64,000 nucleotides of DNA, taken from the NCBI RefSeq assembly GCF_002257665.1, contig NZ_MQWB01000001.1, positions 144,834 to 208,833 of the forward strand, written 5' to 3'. The DNA comes from Rubricoccus marinus (GTDB lineage: Bacteria; Bacteroidota; Rhodothermia; Rhodothermales; Rubricoccaceae). Numbering within the stretch: the stretch's first letter is position 1; each line of letters begins with the position of its first letter. The notes beneath the pieces are model-generated. The model searched no databases, was not told the origin of the DNA, and saw nothing but the letters and a program-made list of their open reading frames with translations. Shown here piece by piece: positions 21,810 to 30,882 of the stretch. A program made the position numbers and the translations under genes.

Positions 21810-24407
21810 ATGGACGTACTCGACTCCCTCCACGGCGCCTTCAGCGCGTTCACGCCCACCTGGGCCGCGGTCCTCGGGATCGTGCTGGTGCTCTTCGCGC
21901 TCGGCTTTACGGGCGCGCCTCTGGCGGTCTGGGCCGCCGCGGGGCTCGTCGCGCTCGTCGGCTTCGGCGCGCCCGTCTGGGCGATCGTCGTGTTTGCCGT
22001 CCTCGCGGCCGTTTTCCTCATCACGCCGGTCCGGCGCGCGCTCTCCGGCGCGGTCATGGGGCTGATGGAGAAGCTCCAGTTCCTCCCCACCATCTCCAGC
22101 ACGGAGCAGGAGGCCATCGACGCCGGCACGGTCTGGGTGGAGGGCGAGCTGTTCTCCGGCAAGCCGGACACGGACCGGCTCCTCTCGCAGGCCTACGCCG
22201 GCCTCACGCCAGAGGAGCAGGCGTTCCTGGACGGCCCCGTCGAGGATCTGTGCGCGATGACGGACGACTGGGAGATCTGGCAGCGGCGCGATCTCCCCGA
22301 GGCGCTCTGGGACAAGCTCAAGGCGGACCGCTTTTTCGGTCTCATCATCCCGAAGGAGTACGGCGGTCACGGCTTCTCGCCCAGCCTCAACAGCGCCGTC
22401 GTGGCAAAGGTGGCGAGCGCGTCCAGCACGCTCGGTATCACCGTCATGGTGCCCAACTCGCTCGGCCCGGCCGAGCTCCTGAGCCACTTCGGCACCCAGA
22501 CGCAGAAGGACTACTGGCTGCCACGCCTGGCCTCTGGCGAGGCGATCCCCTCGTTCGCCCTGACCGAGCCCGGCGCGGGCAGCGACGCCGGCGCGATCTC
22601 CTCCAAGGGCGAGGTCTTCCGCGGCGACGACGGCGAGCTCTACATCAAGCTCAACTGGCGTAAGCGCTACATCACGCTTGCCGCCATCTCCGACGTGCTC
22701 GGCCTCGCGTTCAAGCTCTTCGACCCGCAGAACCTGCTGGGCAAGGGTGAGAGCCTCGGCATCACCTGCGCGCTCGTGCCCACCACGACCGAGGGCGTCG
22801 TCCTCGGCAAGCGCCACGACCCGCTCGGCGTCCCGTTCTGGAACTGTCCGACCGAGGGCCACGACGTCGTCGTCAAGCTCGAAGACGCCGTGATCGGCGG
22901 AACCGAGGGCGTGGGACGCGGCTGGCGGATGCTCATGCAGAGTCTCGCCGCAGGCCGCGGCATCTCGCTGCCCGCCTCCGCCACCGCGGGCGTCAAGCAG
23001 GCCGCTCGCGTCGCGGGTGCGCACTCGCTGATCCGCAAGCAGTTCGGCCTGAGCATCGGCAAGTTCGAGGGCATCGAGGAGCCTCTGGCGCGGATCGGCG
23101 GCTGGGCCTACACGATGGAGGCCGCCCGGCGGTACACCAACGGCGGGCTAGACAGCGGCGCCGCGCCGGCCGTGGTCACGGCGATGATGAAGTACCAGAC
23201 CACCGAGCTGTTCCGCAAAGCCGTCAACGACGCGATGGACATCCTCGGCGGCAACGCGATCTCGCGCGGCCCCCGCAACCCGCTCGCGAGCGCCTACATC
23301 GGCATCCCCGTCAGCATCACCGTGGAGGGCGCCAACATCCTCACGCGCACGCTCATGGTGTTCGGGCAGGGCGCGATCCGCTGCCACCCGTACGCGCTCA
23401 AGGAGATGGTCGCGCTGCAGAACCGCGACGTGAAAGCGTTCGACGCCGCCTTCTGGCCGCACATCGGCCACGTGATCCGCAACGCGTTCCGCGGCATCGG
23501 CCTCAGCCTCTCGCGCGGCTGGCTCGCCGGCTCGCCCGTGAGCGGCCCCGCCGCGCCTTACTGGCGCAAGATGCAGTGGTCCTCGGCCACGTTCGCGTTC
23601 CTCGCGGATCTCGCGATGGGCACGCTCGGCGGCGACCTCAAGCGCAAGGAGAAGCTCACCGGCCGCTTCGCCGACATCTTCTCGTGGATGTACTTCGGGA
23701 CCGCCGTTCTCGCGCGGTTCGAGGCCGAAGGCCGCCGCAAAGAGGACGTGGCGTTTATGCAGTGGAGCATGGACTACGCCTTCGCGCAGATCCAGGACGC
23801 CTTTGACGGCCTGTTCGCCAACCTCCAGGTGCCCGGCGCCACGTGGCTTTTCCGTGGGCCTCTCGCTGCGTGGAGCCGCTTCAACCGCATCGGCGGGATG
23901 CCGTCCGACAAGACCGGCCACAAGGTCGCCGCGGCCATGCAGGTGCCCGGCGAGCAGCGCGACCGCCTCTTCGGCGGCGTGTTCACCACGATGGACCCGG
24001 ACCACACGCTCGGCCGCTTCGAGAACGCGATGGCGATCTGCGCCGAGGCCGAGGTCGTCGTCCGGAAGGTGAAGGACGCGATCCGCTCGCGCCAGCTCCC
24101 CAAGGCGCACCCGGCCACGCTGATCCCGCAGGCCGTCGAGGCCGGCGTGATCTCCCCGCAAGAGGCCCAACTCCTCAAGCGCGCCGAGGACGCCCGCGCC
24201 GACGCCATCCAGGTGGACTCGTTCGACAACGAGGACTACTTCGCCTCCGCGGTCTCGCCCGCTTCAGTCACGCCGACGGCGATCGCCGGCTCGCCACAGG
24301 CCTCTGGCGACGGCGCCCCGGTCGGTGCCTCCGGCGATGGCTCGGCCGTCGACGCGGGAGCGGTGGCCTACGGTGCCGCGGTCGAAACCGAGGACCCGGC
24401 GGCGTAG
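21810..24407 (+). CDS. fadE: Membrane-associated acyl-CoA dehydrogenase, FadE type
   Basis: An 865-residue flavoenzyme catalysing the first step of fatty-acid beta-oxidation (acyl-CoA to enoyl-CoA). Residues 1-75 hold two or three hydrophobic segments (VLGIVLVLFALGFTG, GFGAPVWAIVVFAVLAAVF), as in enterobacterial FadE, which anchors to the inner membrane. The dehydrogenase core runs from about 110 to 560, with IIPKEYGGHGFS and the FAD/substrate segment FALTEPGAGSDAGAI. A C-terminal FadE-specific domain (about 570-800) follows. The last 50 residues are a low-complexity tail (ASGDGAPVGASGDGS) built around a 9-mer copy. A palindromic operator touches the start codon, so the gene is probably repressed by a fatty-acid-responsive regulator. 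Confidence 0.93.
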   Translation: MDVLDSLHGAFSAFTPTWAAVLGIVLVLFALGFTGAPLAVWAAAGLVALVGFGAPVWAIVVFAVLAAVFLITPVRRALSGAVMGLMEKLQFLPTISSTEQEAIDAGTVWVEGELFSGKPDTDRLLSQAYAGLTPEEQAFLDGPVEDLCAMTDDWEIWQRRDLPEALWDKLKADRFFGLIIPKEYGGHGFSPSLNSAVVAKVASASSTLGITVMVPNSLGPAELLSHFGTQTQKDYWLPRLASGEAIPSFALTEPGAGSDAGAISSKGEVFRGDDGELYIKLNWRKRYITLAAISDVLGLAFKLFDPQNLLGKGESLGITCALVPTTTEGVVLGKRHDPLGVPFWNCPTEGHDVVVKLEDAVIGGTEGVGRGWRMLMQSLAAGRGISLPASATAGVKQAARVAGAHSLIRKQFGLSIGKFEGIEEPLARIGGWAYTMEAARRYTNGGLDSGAAPAVVTAMMKYQTTELFRKAVNDAMDILGGNAISRGPRNPLASAYIGIPVSITVEGANILTRTLMVFGQGAIRCHPYALKEMVALQNRDVKAFDAAFWPHIGHVIRNAFRGIGLSLSRGWLAGSPVSGPAAPYWRKMQWSSATFAFLADLAMGTLGGDLKRKEKLTGRFADIFSWMYFGTAVLARFEAEGRRKEDVAFMQWSMDYAFAQIQDAFDGLFANLQVPGATWLFRGPLAAWSRFNRIGGMPSDKTGHKVAAAMQVPGEQRDRLFGGVFTTMDPDHTLGRFENAMAICAEAEVVVRKVKDAIRSRQLPKAHPATLIPQAVEAGVISPQEAQLLKRAEDARADAIQVDSFDNEDYFASAVSPASVTPTAIAGSPQASGDGAPVGASGDGSAVDAGAVAYGAAVETEDPAA

Positions 24408-24430
24408 CCCACGTCCTGACGCCTTCCTGA

Positions 24431-24462
24431 GCCGCCGGTGTGTCCGCACGCCGGCGGTTTTT
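24431..24462 (+). terminator. Rho-independent terminator of fadE
   Basis: CCGCCGG (24432-24438) pairs with CCGGCGG (24451-24457), followed by five T. It lies 24 nt after the fadE stop and shows that the next gene starts further downstream than its longest reading frame suggests. Confidence 0.8.
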
Positions 24463-24535
24463 GCATGGGCGCGGCCTCTGGCACCAGAGGCCGCTGGCGC
24501 GCGCGATCTTCAGGCCTCACCGCTCCCGTCTCCTG

Positions 24536-25498
24536 TTGGCTCTCCCAGACCTCTTCCTCGACCGCCTCCGCGCCATCCTGCCGCCTGAGCGCCTGGACGC
24601 CGTTCTCGCCACGTTCGAGACGCCCGGCGCGACGGCCTTCCGCGCGTGCCCGCTCGTGGCGCCAGAGGCGGAGACGATGGCCGAGCTAAAGGCCGAGGGC
24701 GTCGGCTTCGAGCCCATCGAGGGCATTCCAGGCGCGTACCGCGCCGAGGACCGCGCGGCCCTGCTCGCCTCTGGCGCCTACGCGCGCGGCGCGCTCTACG
24801 TGCAGAACGCCTCCAGCCAGCTACCGCCGCACCTGCTCGCGCCAGAGGCCGGAGAGCGCGTGCTGGATCTGTGCGCCGCGCCCGGCTCCAAGACCGGCCA
24901 ACTCGCGGCCATGATGGAGGACCGCGGCGAGATCGTCGCGATGGAGAAGGTGAGGGGGCGCTTCTACAAGCTCAAAGCCAACATGGAGGCCCAGGGCGCG
25001 ACCTGCGTGACCGCGTGGCAGGGGGACGGCTCGCGCGTGTGGCAATCCGAAACCGAGGCCTTCGACCGCGTCCTCGTGGACGTGCCGTGCTCCACCGAAG
25101 GCCGCTTCCTCGCGGACGATCCGGAGACGACGCGCTACTGGAGCAAGCGCAAGATCAACGAGATGCGCCGGGTGCAGTGGCGCCTCCTGTTCTCGGCCAT
25201 CATGGCGCTCAAGCCCGGCGGCACGCTCGTCTACTCCACGTGCACGTTCGCGCCAGAGGAGAACGAGGCCGTGCTCGCCAAGGCGCTCAAGACGTTCGGG
25301 GACAAGATCGAGATCGTGGACGCGGGGCTGCCCACCTCTGGGCCTCTGGCGGAGGCCACGATGCCCGGAATGGCCGCGTGGAGCGGCAAAACGTTTCCAG
25401 AGAGCGTGCGCCTCGCGCGCCGTGTCCTCCCGGACGGGCTGCTGGAAGGCTTCTTTGTCGCGCGGATCGCGAAGCACGCGTCAACGGTCCGCGCCTAG
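24536..25498 (+). CDS. RsmB/RsmF/NOL1-type RNA m5C methyltransferase
   Basis: A SAM-dependent methyltransferase placing 5-methylcytosine on rRNA or tRNA. The open frame begins at GTG 24440, inside the fadE terminator; TTG 24536, giving MALPDLFLDRLRAILPPERL and 320 residues, is the better start. The SAM-binding LDLCAAPGSKTGQLA lies near residue 115 and acidic motif MEKVRGRF follows. The two catalytic cysteines of the family are present in DVPCSTEGRF and YSTCTFAPEENE. There is no PUA-like or NusB-like extension, so it resembles the compact RsmF/YebU core or archaeal Trm4. Which base is modified cannot be told. Confidence 0.88.
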   Translation: MALPDLFLDRLRAILPPERLDAVLATFETPGATAFRACPLVAPEAETMAELKAEGVGFEPIEGIPGAYRAEDRAALLASGAYARGALYVQNASSQLPPHLLAPEAGERVLDLCAAPGSKTGQLAAMMEDRGEIVAMEKVRGRFYKLKANMEAQGATCVTAWQGDGSRVWQSETEAFDRVLVDVPCSTEGRFLADDPETTRYWSKRKINEMRRVQWRLLFSAIMALKPGGTLVYSTCTFAPEENEAVLAKALKTFGDKIEIVDAGLPTSGPLAEATMPGMAAWSGKTFPESVRLARRVLPDGLLEGFFVARIAKHASTVRA

Positions 25499-25514
25499 CC
25501 TCTGCGGCCCGGCG

Positions 25515-25530
25515 CCTCTGGCGCCAGAGG
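25515..25530. repeat. Full palindrome CCTCTGGCGCCAGAGG between convergent genes
   Basis: Sixteen-bp inverted pair 17 nt after the methyltransferase stop, in the 101-bp space between two convergent genes, followed by a second unrelated hairpin. Confidence 0.9.
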
Positions 25531-25542
25531 CTTCTAATACGT

Positions 25543-25574
25543 GAGCCCCGCCGCCCAAAGAGGCAGCGGGGCTC
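25543..25574. terminator. Hairpin between convergent genes
   Basis: GAGCCCCGC (25543-25551) pairs with GCGGGGCTC (25566-25574) around a GCC/GGC inner pair. No clear T-run on either side. Its arms resemble those of the hairpin at 11932-11961. Confidence 0.5.
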
Positions 25575-25599
25575 GCGAGGTCTAAGAGCGACCGGGCGC

Positions 25600-28257
25600 C
25601 TAGCGGACGACCGTCACGCGTTGCGCGGCGGAGAACGTCTCGCCCTGCGCGCGCACGACGTACACGCCCGGCGCGAGGCCGCTCGCGTCCAACTCCACCG
25701 TGTGGCGGTCCGCCGCCAGAGGCCCGTCGTGGAGCGTCTGCACGCTCCGGCCGAGCAGGTCCACCACGTGCACCGTCACGGCCTCTGGCGAGACCAGCGA
25801 GAGGCTCAGCGCCGTGGTGCCGCGCACCGGGTTGGGGCCGGTAACGACGAGGCGGGCGCCAGAGGCGTTCGGGCCGCTCTCACGGGAAACCGTGGGCGGG
25901 TTGAAGTCCGAGTTGCCGTCGTTGGCGTTGGAGGTCAGGCCCTGGCTTGCGCCTACTCCGAGCCCGCGGCGCGCGAACGCGGCCCAGATCAGGTCCGAGT
26001 TGCGCCCGTTGTAGAGCAGGGTGTCCGCGTTCAGGATCGCATCGCGGCCCGAGACGAAGCCCGGGAGGCACGGCTGGAGCTTGAGCCCCTGCGTGACGAG
26101 GTTCATCGCGATCTGGTTGCCCTTGCCGCCGTCGGCGTCGTACACGTCGCGGTCGAAGCCGTACTCGTCCACGAGGTCCAGCGTCATGTCCCAGAGGACC
26201 GTCGCCCAGACGCTACCGAGGCCGTGCGGGATGGAGATCCCGCTACCCGCCACGCCAGCACGCGTGATGACGTCCTCGTAGGTGAGCGGGTTGACGTTCA
26301 TGTCGCGCGTGTAGCGCGCCGGGCGGATTCCACCTCCGTCGGTGCCCTCGAACGACAGGTACGTCGCGATGCCGCGGGGCGTATCGTCGGCGGTTTCCAT
26401 CGTGGTCAGGAGGCCGTAGTAGTCGCTCCAGCCCTCGCCCATCTGCTCCTGGTTAGAGAGGCAGCCGTTCTGGCTCGGCCCGCCCGTGAGGCGCGTTGAA
26501 AGGCCATGGCCGAACTCGTGCGCGACGACGCCGGCGTCCAGGCCGCTATCGCGCTGCACCTGAAGCGTCAGCGAGCCGGCCGCGCCCTCGCGCTGGCGAA
26601 GCAGTAGGCCGGTGCTGTTCTGCACGAAGAGCGACGGGATCGTGATGTCATCCGCCTCGGTGGCCCCGATGGACATGCCGACGAGGTCCTCTGGCGAGCC
26701 GTCCTCGCCCTCTCCCTTCCGGTCGTTGTTGTGGATCACGGCGCCGATCGCGCCAGCGGCCTGCGCGTTGCGCACCTTGGTCGTGAAGGAGCATCCGCCG
26801 CGCTCGATGAGCGCGATGTTGCCCGCAACCGCCGCCGCGTTCGCGATGTCGGCAGCGGTGCACCCGCGGCTGGCAATACCGCCCGACGTTGTGGTCGTCA
26901 CGATGGCGCCGGACACCGTCGCGCCGGTCCCGAAGAGAGCCGCTGAAGCCGGGTAGGCGGCGGCGACCGTCGAGGGGGCTGAAACGTTGAAGGCCGCTGC
27001 GCCTCTCCACTCGTACATCTGCATGCGCCCGGAGCTACCGTCGCGGGGGGTAGCAAAGTTCGCGTTGTTGACGCACGGGTTGGTCTCGTTGCAGACGTCC
27101 GCGCCGCTCTGGGTCTCCAAGAACGCGGGGTCGTTGGCCGCGCCACCGCGGCCGAAGTTGTTGACCTGGAAGTTGCCGGCGGCCTCGTCGAAGCCGTACT
27201 GGTAGGTGATGTCGTGGAAGACGTTGCCCCAGTAGAACAGGTTGATCGTCGCGGCGTCGATGTTCTCGCGCGGCTGGCGGTTCGTCGTGTATGGCACGTC
27301 GAACGTGAGCGAAGCCCCGCCCTCGGGAGCCGTCCCGACATCGGCGGCCTCGTTGTCATCGCGGTCGAGGTAGGCCCAGACGTTGTTACCGCGGGTGGTC
27401 GTGAACTGCTGCGAGCCGGTGTCGTGCCAGCCTAGCTCCGACGCCGTAGGGTCGGCGGGGTCCGTGACGAGCGCGTAGTCGCCGTGGCTGGGGCTCTCGA
27501 CGGGCCACGGAATCACGCGGTAGGAGCCCGCGCGAGCGGCCGCAAGCGGCATCGACGCCTCTGGCGCCAGAGGCGCGAGGGAGACCGGGGCCTCGGGCGC
27601 CACAGGCTTTGCGGGCCACTGGTCGCGCGCGACGTGGTCGTCCACGCCGAGGACCGTGCCGGTGACGGCGTCTACGCGGACGGTGACCAACTGGAGGGGG
27701 CCGTTCTGGGACGAGAGCGTCGTTGCCCAGGCGAGGCGCAGCGCGCCGCTGTCGGTGGGCTGGTAGATCAGCTGTGGCTCGCTGGCCTCAAACGTGATGG
27801 GCGCGTTCGGGCTAGGTGCTCCGGGGGCGTCGGTCGTCACGACGGGGCCCGTTGGCTGCGCGCTCTCGAACCGGCGCACGTACGCCTCGGCGGCGGAGAC
27901 CGCCGCGCCAGAGGCCACTTGCGCAGCCGTGGTGTTTACTCGCGTCGCGAGACGGCTGTGATACGCCGGCGCGAGGGCATGCACCTTCCCACTCGGCAAG
28001 ACGGCTGCGGGCGCCACGGTCCCCCAGATCTCGATTCCCGCGTACCGTTGCGCGAGGTACACGTTGGTCGCGCCGGTGCGGCGGTCCAGGTACGCGTCCG
28101 TCGCGTGGAGGTCGGCGAGGTCGTCGGCGGCAAAAGCGGCGGGCGACTGGGTGCGGAAGTGGTGCTTTGCCGCGACGATGGCGGCCGACTCTTGCGCCAT
28201 CGTGGGCGCGGAGAGGAGCAAAGCCAGCAGTGCGGCGAGTCCGTAACGGATGCGCAT
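25600..28257 (-). CDS. Secreted M36 (fungalysin-like) metalloprotease with PA and T9SS sorting domains
   Basis: An 885-residue secreted zinc protease. ATG 28257 is chosen for its signal peptide (MRIRYGLAALLALLLSAPTMAQ). Residues about 25-220 form the propeptide. The catalytic domain has a split layout: a PA domain (about 430-570; GCTAADIANAAAVAGNIALIERGGCSF) is inserted before the zinc site VAHEFGHGLSTRLTGG (about 600), with the third ligand glutamate likely in EGWSDYYG. The final 85 residues (TGPNPVRGTTALSL to RVTVVR) are a type A type IX sorting domain, so the enzyme is exported through that system. A full 16-bp palindrome lies inside the propeptide coding sequence at 27558-27573. Probably used for extracellular protein breakdown. 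Confidence 0.92.
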   Translation of the reverse strand: MRIRYGLAALLALLLSAPTMAQESAAIVAAKHHFRTQSPAAFAADDLADLHATDAYLDRRTGATNVYLAQRYAGIEIWGTVAPAAVLPSGKVHALAPAYHSRLATRVNTTAAQVASGAAVSAAEAYVRRFESAQPTGPVVTTDAPGAPSPNAPITFEASEPQLIYQPTDSGALRLAWATTLSSQNGPLQLVTVRVDAVTGTVLGVDDHVARDQWPAKPVAPEAPVSLAPLAPEASMPLAAARAGSYRVIPWPVESPSHGDYALVTDPADPTASELGWHDTGSQQFTTTRGNNVWAYLDRDDNEAADVGTAPEGGASLTFDVPYTTNRQPRENIDAATINLFYWGNVFHDITYQYGFDEAAGNFQVNNFGRGGAANDPAFLETQSGADVCNETNPCVNNANFATPRDGSSGRMQMYEWRGAAAFNVSAPSTVAAAYPASAALFGTGATVSGAIVTTTTSGGIASRGCTAADIANAAAVAGNIALIERGGCSFTTKVRNAQAAGAIGAVIHNNDRKGEGEDGSPEDLVGMSIGATEADDITIPSLFVQNSTGLLLRQREGAAGSLTLQVQRDSGLDAGVVAHEFGHGLSTRLTGGPSQNGCLSNQEQMGEGWSDYYGLLTTMETADDTPRGIATYLSFEGTDGGGIRPARYTRDMNVNPLTYEDVITRAGVAGSGISIPHGLGSVWATVLWDMTLDLVDEYGFDRDVYDADGGKGNQIAMNLVTQGLKLQPCLPGFVSGRDAILNADTLLYNGRNSDLIWAAFARRGLGVGASQGLTSNANDGNSDFNPPTVSRESGPNASGARLVVTGPNPVRGTTALSLSLVSPEAVTVHVVDLLGRSVQTLHDGPLAADRHTVELDASGLAPGVYVVRAQGETFSAAQRVTVVR

Positions 28258-28429
28258 AGGGGAAGCCTGTAGTGGAAGTACGTGGTGTGAAGTAACGCAG
28301 AGGTGGCGCTGTGTGCAACCTGTGTGCACACCGTATGTGGCGAGCCTCTGGCGCCAGAGGCCACCCACGCGGCTCCAGACCGATGGAATCTCCACACGGG
28401 GCGTCTTGCGTCCGTCGCCAGAGGCGGGC

Positions 28430-28437
28430 TAGGTTGT
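28430..28437 (+). promoter_or_regulatory. Candidate -7 box of tRNA-Val (TAGGTTGT)
   Basis: TAGGTTGT lies 43 nt before the tRNA. A TTG in GTCTTGCG lies 21 nt upstream, near the spacing expected for this promoter class. Confidence 0.45.
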
Positions 28438-28480
28438 CCCACGATGCCGCTCGCGATTCGATCGCGCGGCGGCCGGTTTC

Positions 28481-28554
28481 GGGCCCTTAGCTCAGGGGTT
28501 TAGAGCGCTCGCCTCACACGCGAGAGGTCGATGGTTCAAATCCATCAGGGCCCA
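28481..28554 (+). tRNA. tRNA-Val (CAC)
   Basis: A 74-nt cloverleaf: acceptor arms GGGCCCT and AGGGCCC, D-arm GCTC/GAGC, anticodon stem CTCGC/GCGAG with loop CTCACAC (anticodon CAC, reading GUG), and T-arm GATGG-TTCAAAT-CCATC. The discriminator is A and the CCA end is not encoded. A terminator begins 6 nt downstream. Confidence 0.97.
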
Positions 28555-28560
28555 CATGCA

Positions 28561-28596
28561 ACGCCTCCCCACCACGTCGGTGCGGGAGGCGTTTTT
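28561..28596 (+). terminator. Terminator of tRNA-Val
   Basis: ACGCCTCCC pairs with GGGAGGCGT, followed by TTTTT. The start of the next gene lies inside or directly after its T-tract. Confidence 0.9.
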
Positions 28597-29652
28597 GCGA
28601 AGGGCAACTGTCGTCGCCTTCGGCGAGATCATGCTCCGCCTCTCCACGCCGGGCTTCTCGCGCTTTACCCAATCCGACCGCTTCGACGCCACCTACGGTG
28701 GGGGAGAGGCCAACGTCGCGGTCTCCCTGGCCCACTTCGGGCACGACGCGCGCTTCGTCTGCAAGCTGCCCACGCACGAGATCGGCAGGCGGCCGTCAAC
28801 CAACTCCGCCGCTACGGCGTGGACACCCGCTTCGTCGCCAGAGGCGGCGACCGGGTGGGCATCTACTTCCTGGAGACCGGCGCGAGCCAGCGGCCGAGCA
28901 AGGTCATCTACGACCGCGCGAACAGCGCCGTGAGCGAGATCGAGCCGGGCGACGTGGACTGGGACGCCGCGCTGGAGGGTGCGGACTGGTTCCATTGGAC
29001 CGGGATCACGCCCGCGCTGGGCTCGAAGCCTCTGGCGGCGCTCCGCCAAGCGCTCTCGGCCGCCAAGAACGCCGGCGCGACCGTCTCCTGCGACCTCAAC
29101 TTCCGCTCTAAGCTGTGGACCACAGAAGAAGCGCAAGAGGTCATGCGCCCTCTCATGAAGCACGTGGACGTGTGCATCGCCAACGAGGAGGACGCCGACC
29201 GCTCGCTGGGCATGCGGACCGAGGGCTCGGGCGCGGACGCCGCCGAGGACGCCGAATTGGATGAGGCTGGCTACGCCCGCCTGGCCGACGCGCTTCAGAA
29301 CGAGTACGGCTTCGACGCCGTCGCGATCACGCTGCGCGAGAGCCACAGCGCGAGCGACAACGGGTGGAGCGCGATGCTGCTCGGCGGCGCCGGCGCGTCG
29401 GAGCCTCTGGCGCAGGCCGTCCGGAGCCGGCAGTACGATGTCCGCCTGGTGGACCGCGTAGGCGGCGGCGACAGCTTCGCCGCTGGCCTCATCCACGGCC
29501 TCGCGTCGATGAGCGATGCGGAGGAGGCGCTGAACTTCGCCGTGGCCGCAAGCGCCCTGAAGCAAACGATCCCCGGTGACCTCAACCTGACAAGTGCGTC
29601 CGAGGTGTCGAAGCTCGCGCAGGGCTCCGGCTCGGGCCGCGTCGAGCGGTAA
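28595..29652 (+). pseudogene. kdgK: 2-keto-3-deoxygluconate kinase (PfkB family), frameshifted
   Basis: A PfkB-family sugar kinase read in two frames. The first frame gives VVAFGEIMLRLSTPGFSRF, DATYGGGEANVAVSLAHFG and ends meaningfully at LPTHEIG. The second frame then continues AAVNQLRRYGVDTRFVARGGDRVGIYF to the end, with the catalytic signature VDRVGGGDSFAAGLIHGL. The switch falls at about 28783 (ATCGGCAGGCGG), where one missing base, for example a second C, would restore a single frame of about 350 residues. Everything downstream is well conserved, so this is either a very recent mutation or a sequencing error. TTG 28595 is the likely start because earlier codons lie in the tRNA terminator. 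KDG kinase would feed pectin or alginate sugars into the Entner-Doudoroff route. Confidence 0.8.
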
Positions 29653-29857
29653 GGCTGTGGGGGACCCCGCCGTGCGCGGAGAGGTCCCCCGCCGCACCGG
29701 GGTAAGACGCGCTGGAGATCGGCGCCTCTGGCGCCAGAGGCGTCACGCTCCCTCTGCCTGACAGCATCCGGGCGCGCGCCAGAGGCCGGGTTTCCTCCCG
29801 AGCGAGACACACGCCATCGGGCGCGGTACCTTCGCGCACACCCATCCATCCCCCGCC
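29653..29857. other. Spacer with hairpin and palindrome before ftsX
   Basis: Contains a hairpin, GGGGGACC (29659-29666) with GGTCCCCC (29683-29690), the full 16-bp palindrome at 29725-29740 and a TACCTTCG promoter-like box at 29827-29834, 23 nt before the ftsX start. No gene is seen. Confidence 0.6.
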
Positions 29858-30751
29858 TTGGCACTGCCTTACGCCCTCCGAGAGGGGCTTGCCGGATTCA
29901 GCCGCGCCAAGTTCGCCGCCTTTGCCTCTATCGCCGCGCTCGCGGTCGCGCTCGTCCTGATCGGGATGACGGCGCTTGTCGGGTGGCTGGTGCAGAGCGC
30001 AGCCGAGGAGTTGAGGGAGAGCGCGGGCGAGATCGAGGTGTACCTGGACCCGCTGGACGGCGATGGCACGACGCGCATGCAGGAGCGCCTCGCGGGGCTC
30101 CCGGGCGCGGATTCGCTCCGCTACGTTTCCACCGCCGAGGCGTCCCGCATCTTCCGCGAGGAGTTCGGCGAGGGCGCGACGCTGTTCGACGACGACGCCA
30201 ACCTCCCGGCGTCTTTCCGCGTCCGCTTTCAGGGGGACTACGCCTCGCCCGATAGCCTGGAGCGGACCGCCGCCCGCGTCAAGTCCTGGAACCGCGTGGC
30301 GGACGTGAACTACGAATTGGACCTGCTCCAAACCCTCGAAAGCCGCCTTTCGGCCATTCGCAGCATCGGCCTCGGGATCGGGTTTCTCGTCGTCCTCGCG
30401 GCGCTTCTCCTCGTCGGCAACACGATCCGGCTGTCCATCTACGCGCGCCGGATGCTGATCCGCACGATGAAGCTTGTCGGCGCCACGAGTGGATTCATCC
30501 GGCGCCCGTTCCTCGTCGAAGGCGGCATTCAGGGCCTGGCCGCTGGCGCGCTCGCGGGCGGAACGCTGTGGGGGCTGTACGCCATCCTCCTGGCTTACCT
30601 CCGCCAGACCGGCGTGGCGGACGTCGGCTGGCCCGGCGGGCACCCTCTGGCGACGTTCGGGGTCTGCGTCGTGCTCGGCCTCGTGCTCGGTCTTTTCGCG
30701 TCGTGGGTGGCCGTGCGCCGCTTTATTCGCGAGGTGCGCCTTTCCGCCTGA
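29858..30751 (+). CDS. ftsX: Cell division protein FtsX
   Basis: A 297-residue inner-membrane protein that, with the ATPase FtsE, relays divisome signals to periplasmic peptidoglycan hydrolases. TTG 29858 is the start (MALPYALREGLAGFSRAKFAAFASI). The first membrane helix is near residues 25-47, followed by the extracytoplasmic loop (about 50-165), then three helices (about 172-195, 225-250 and 268-288), the FtsX layout. IRTMKLVGATSGFIRRPFLVEG between helices 2 and 3 is the conserved cytoplasmic coupling segment. No ftsE is next to it, so the partner must be encoded elsewhere. Confidence 0.93.
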   Translation: MALPYALREGLAGFSRAKFAAFASIAALAVALVLIGMTALVGWLVQSAAEELRESAGEIEVYLDPLDGDGTTRMQERLAGLPGADSLRYVSTAEASRIFREEFGEGATLFDDDANLPASFRVRFQGDYASPDSLERTAARVKSWNRVADVNYELDLLQTLESRLSAIRSIGLGIGFLVVLAALLLVGNTIRLSIYARRMLIRTMKLVGATSGFIRRPFLVEGGIQGLAAGALAGGTLWGLYAILLAYLRQTGVADVGWPGGHPLATFGVCVVLGLVLGLFASWVAVRRFIREVRLSA

Positions 30752-30754
30752 TCC

Positions 30755-30772
30755 CGCCAGAGGCCTCTGGCG
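30755..30772. repeat. Outward palindrome CGCCAGAGGCCTCTGGCG
   Basis: An 18-bp perfect inverted repeat of the window 9-mer 4 nt after the ftsX stop codon. No T-run follows. Confidence 0.9.
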
Positions 30773-30882
30773 AGAGCGGCTCGGGCATGAGGATTCGGGC
30801 CCTGCGGATCGCGAGAGGCGTGGAGGCGTGAGAGACGGGTGCCCGCCCGACGCGCGGCCTCCCCATCTCTTCCTATCGTCTC

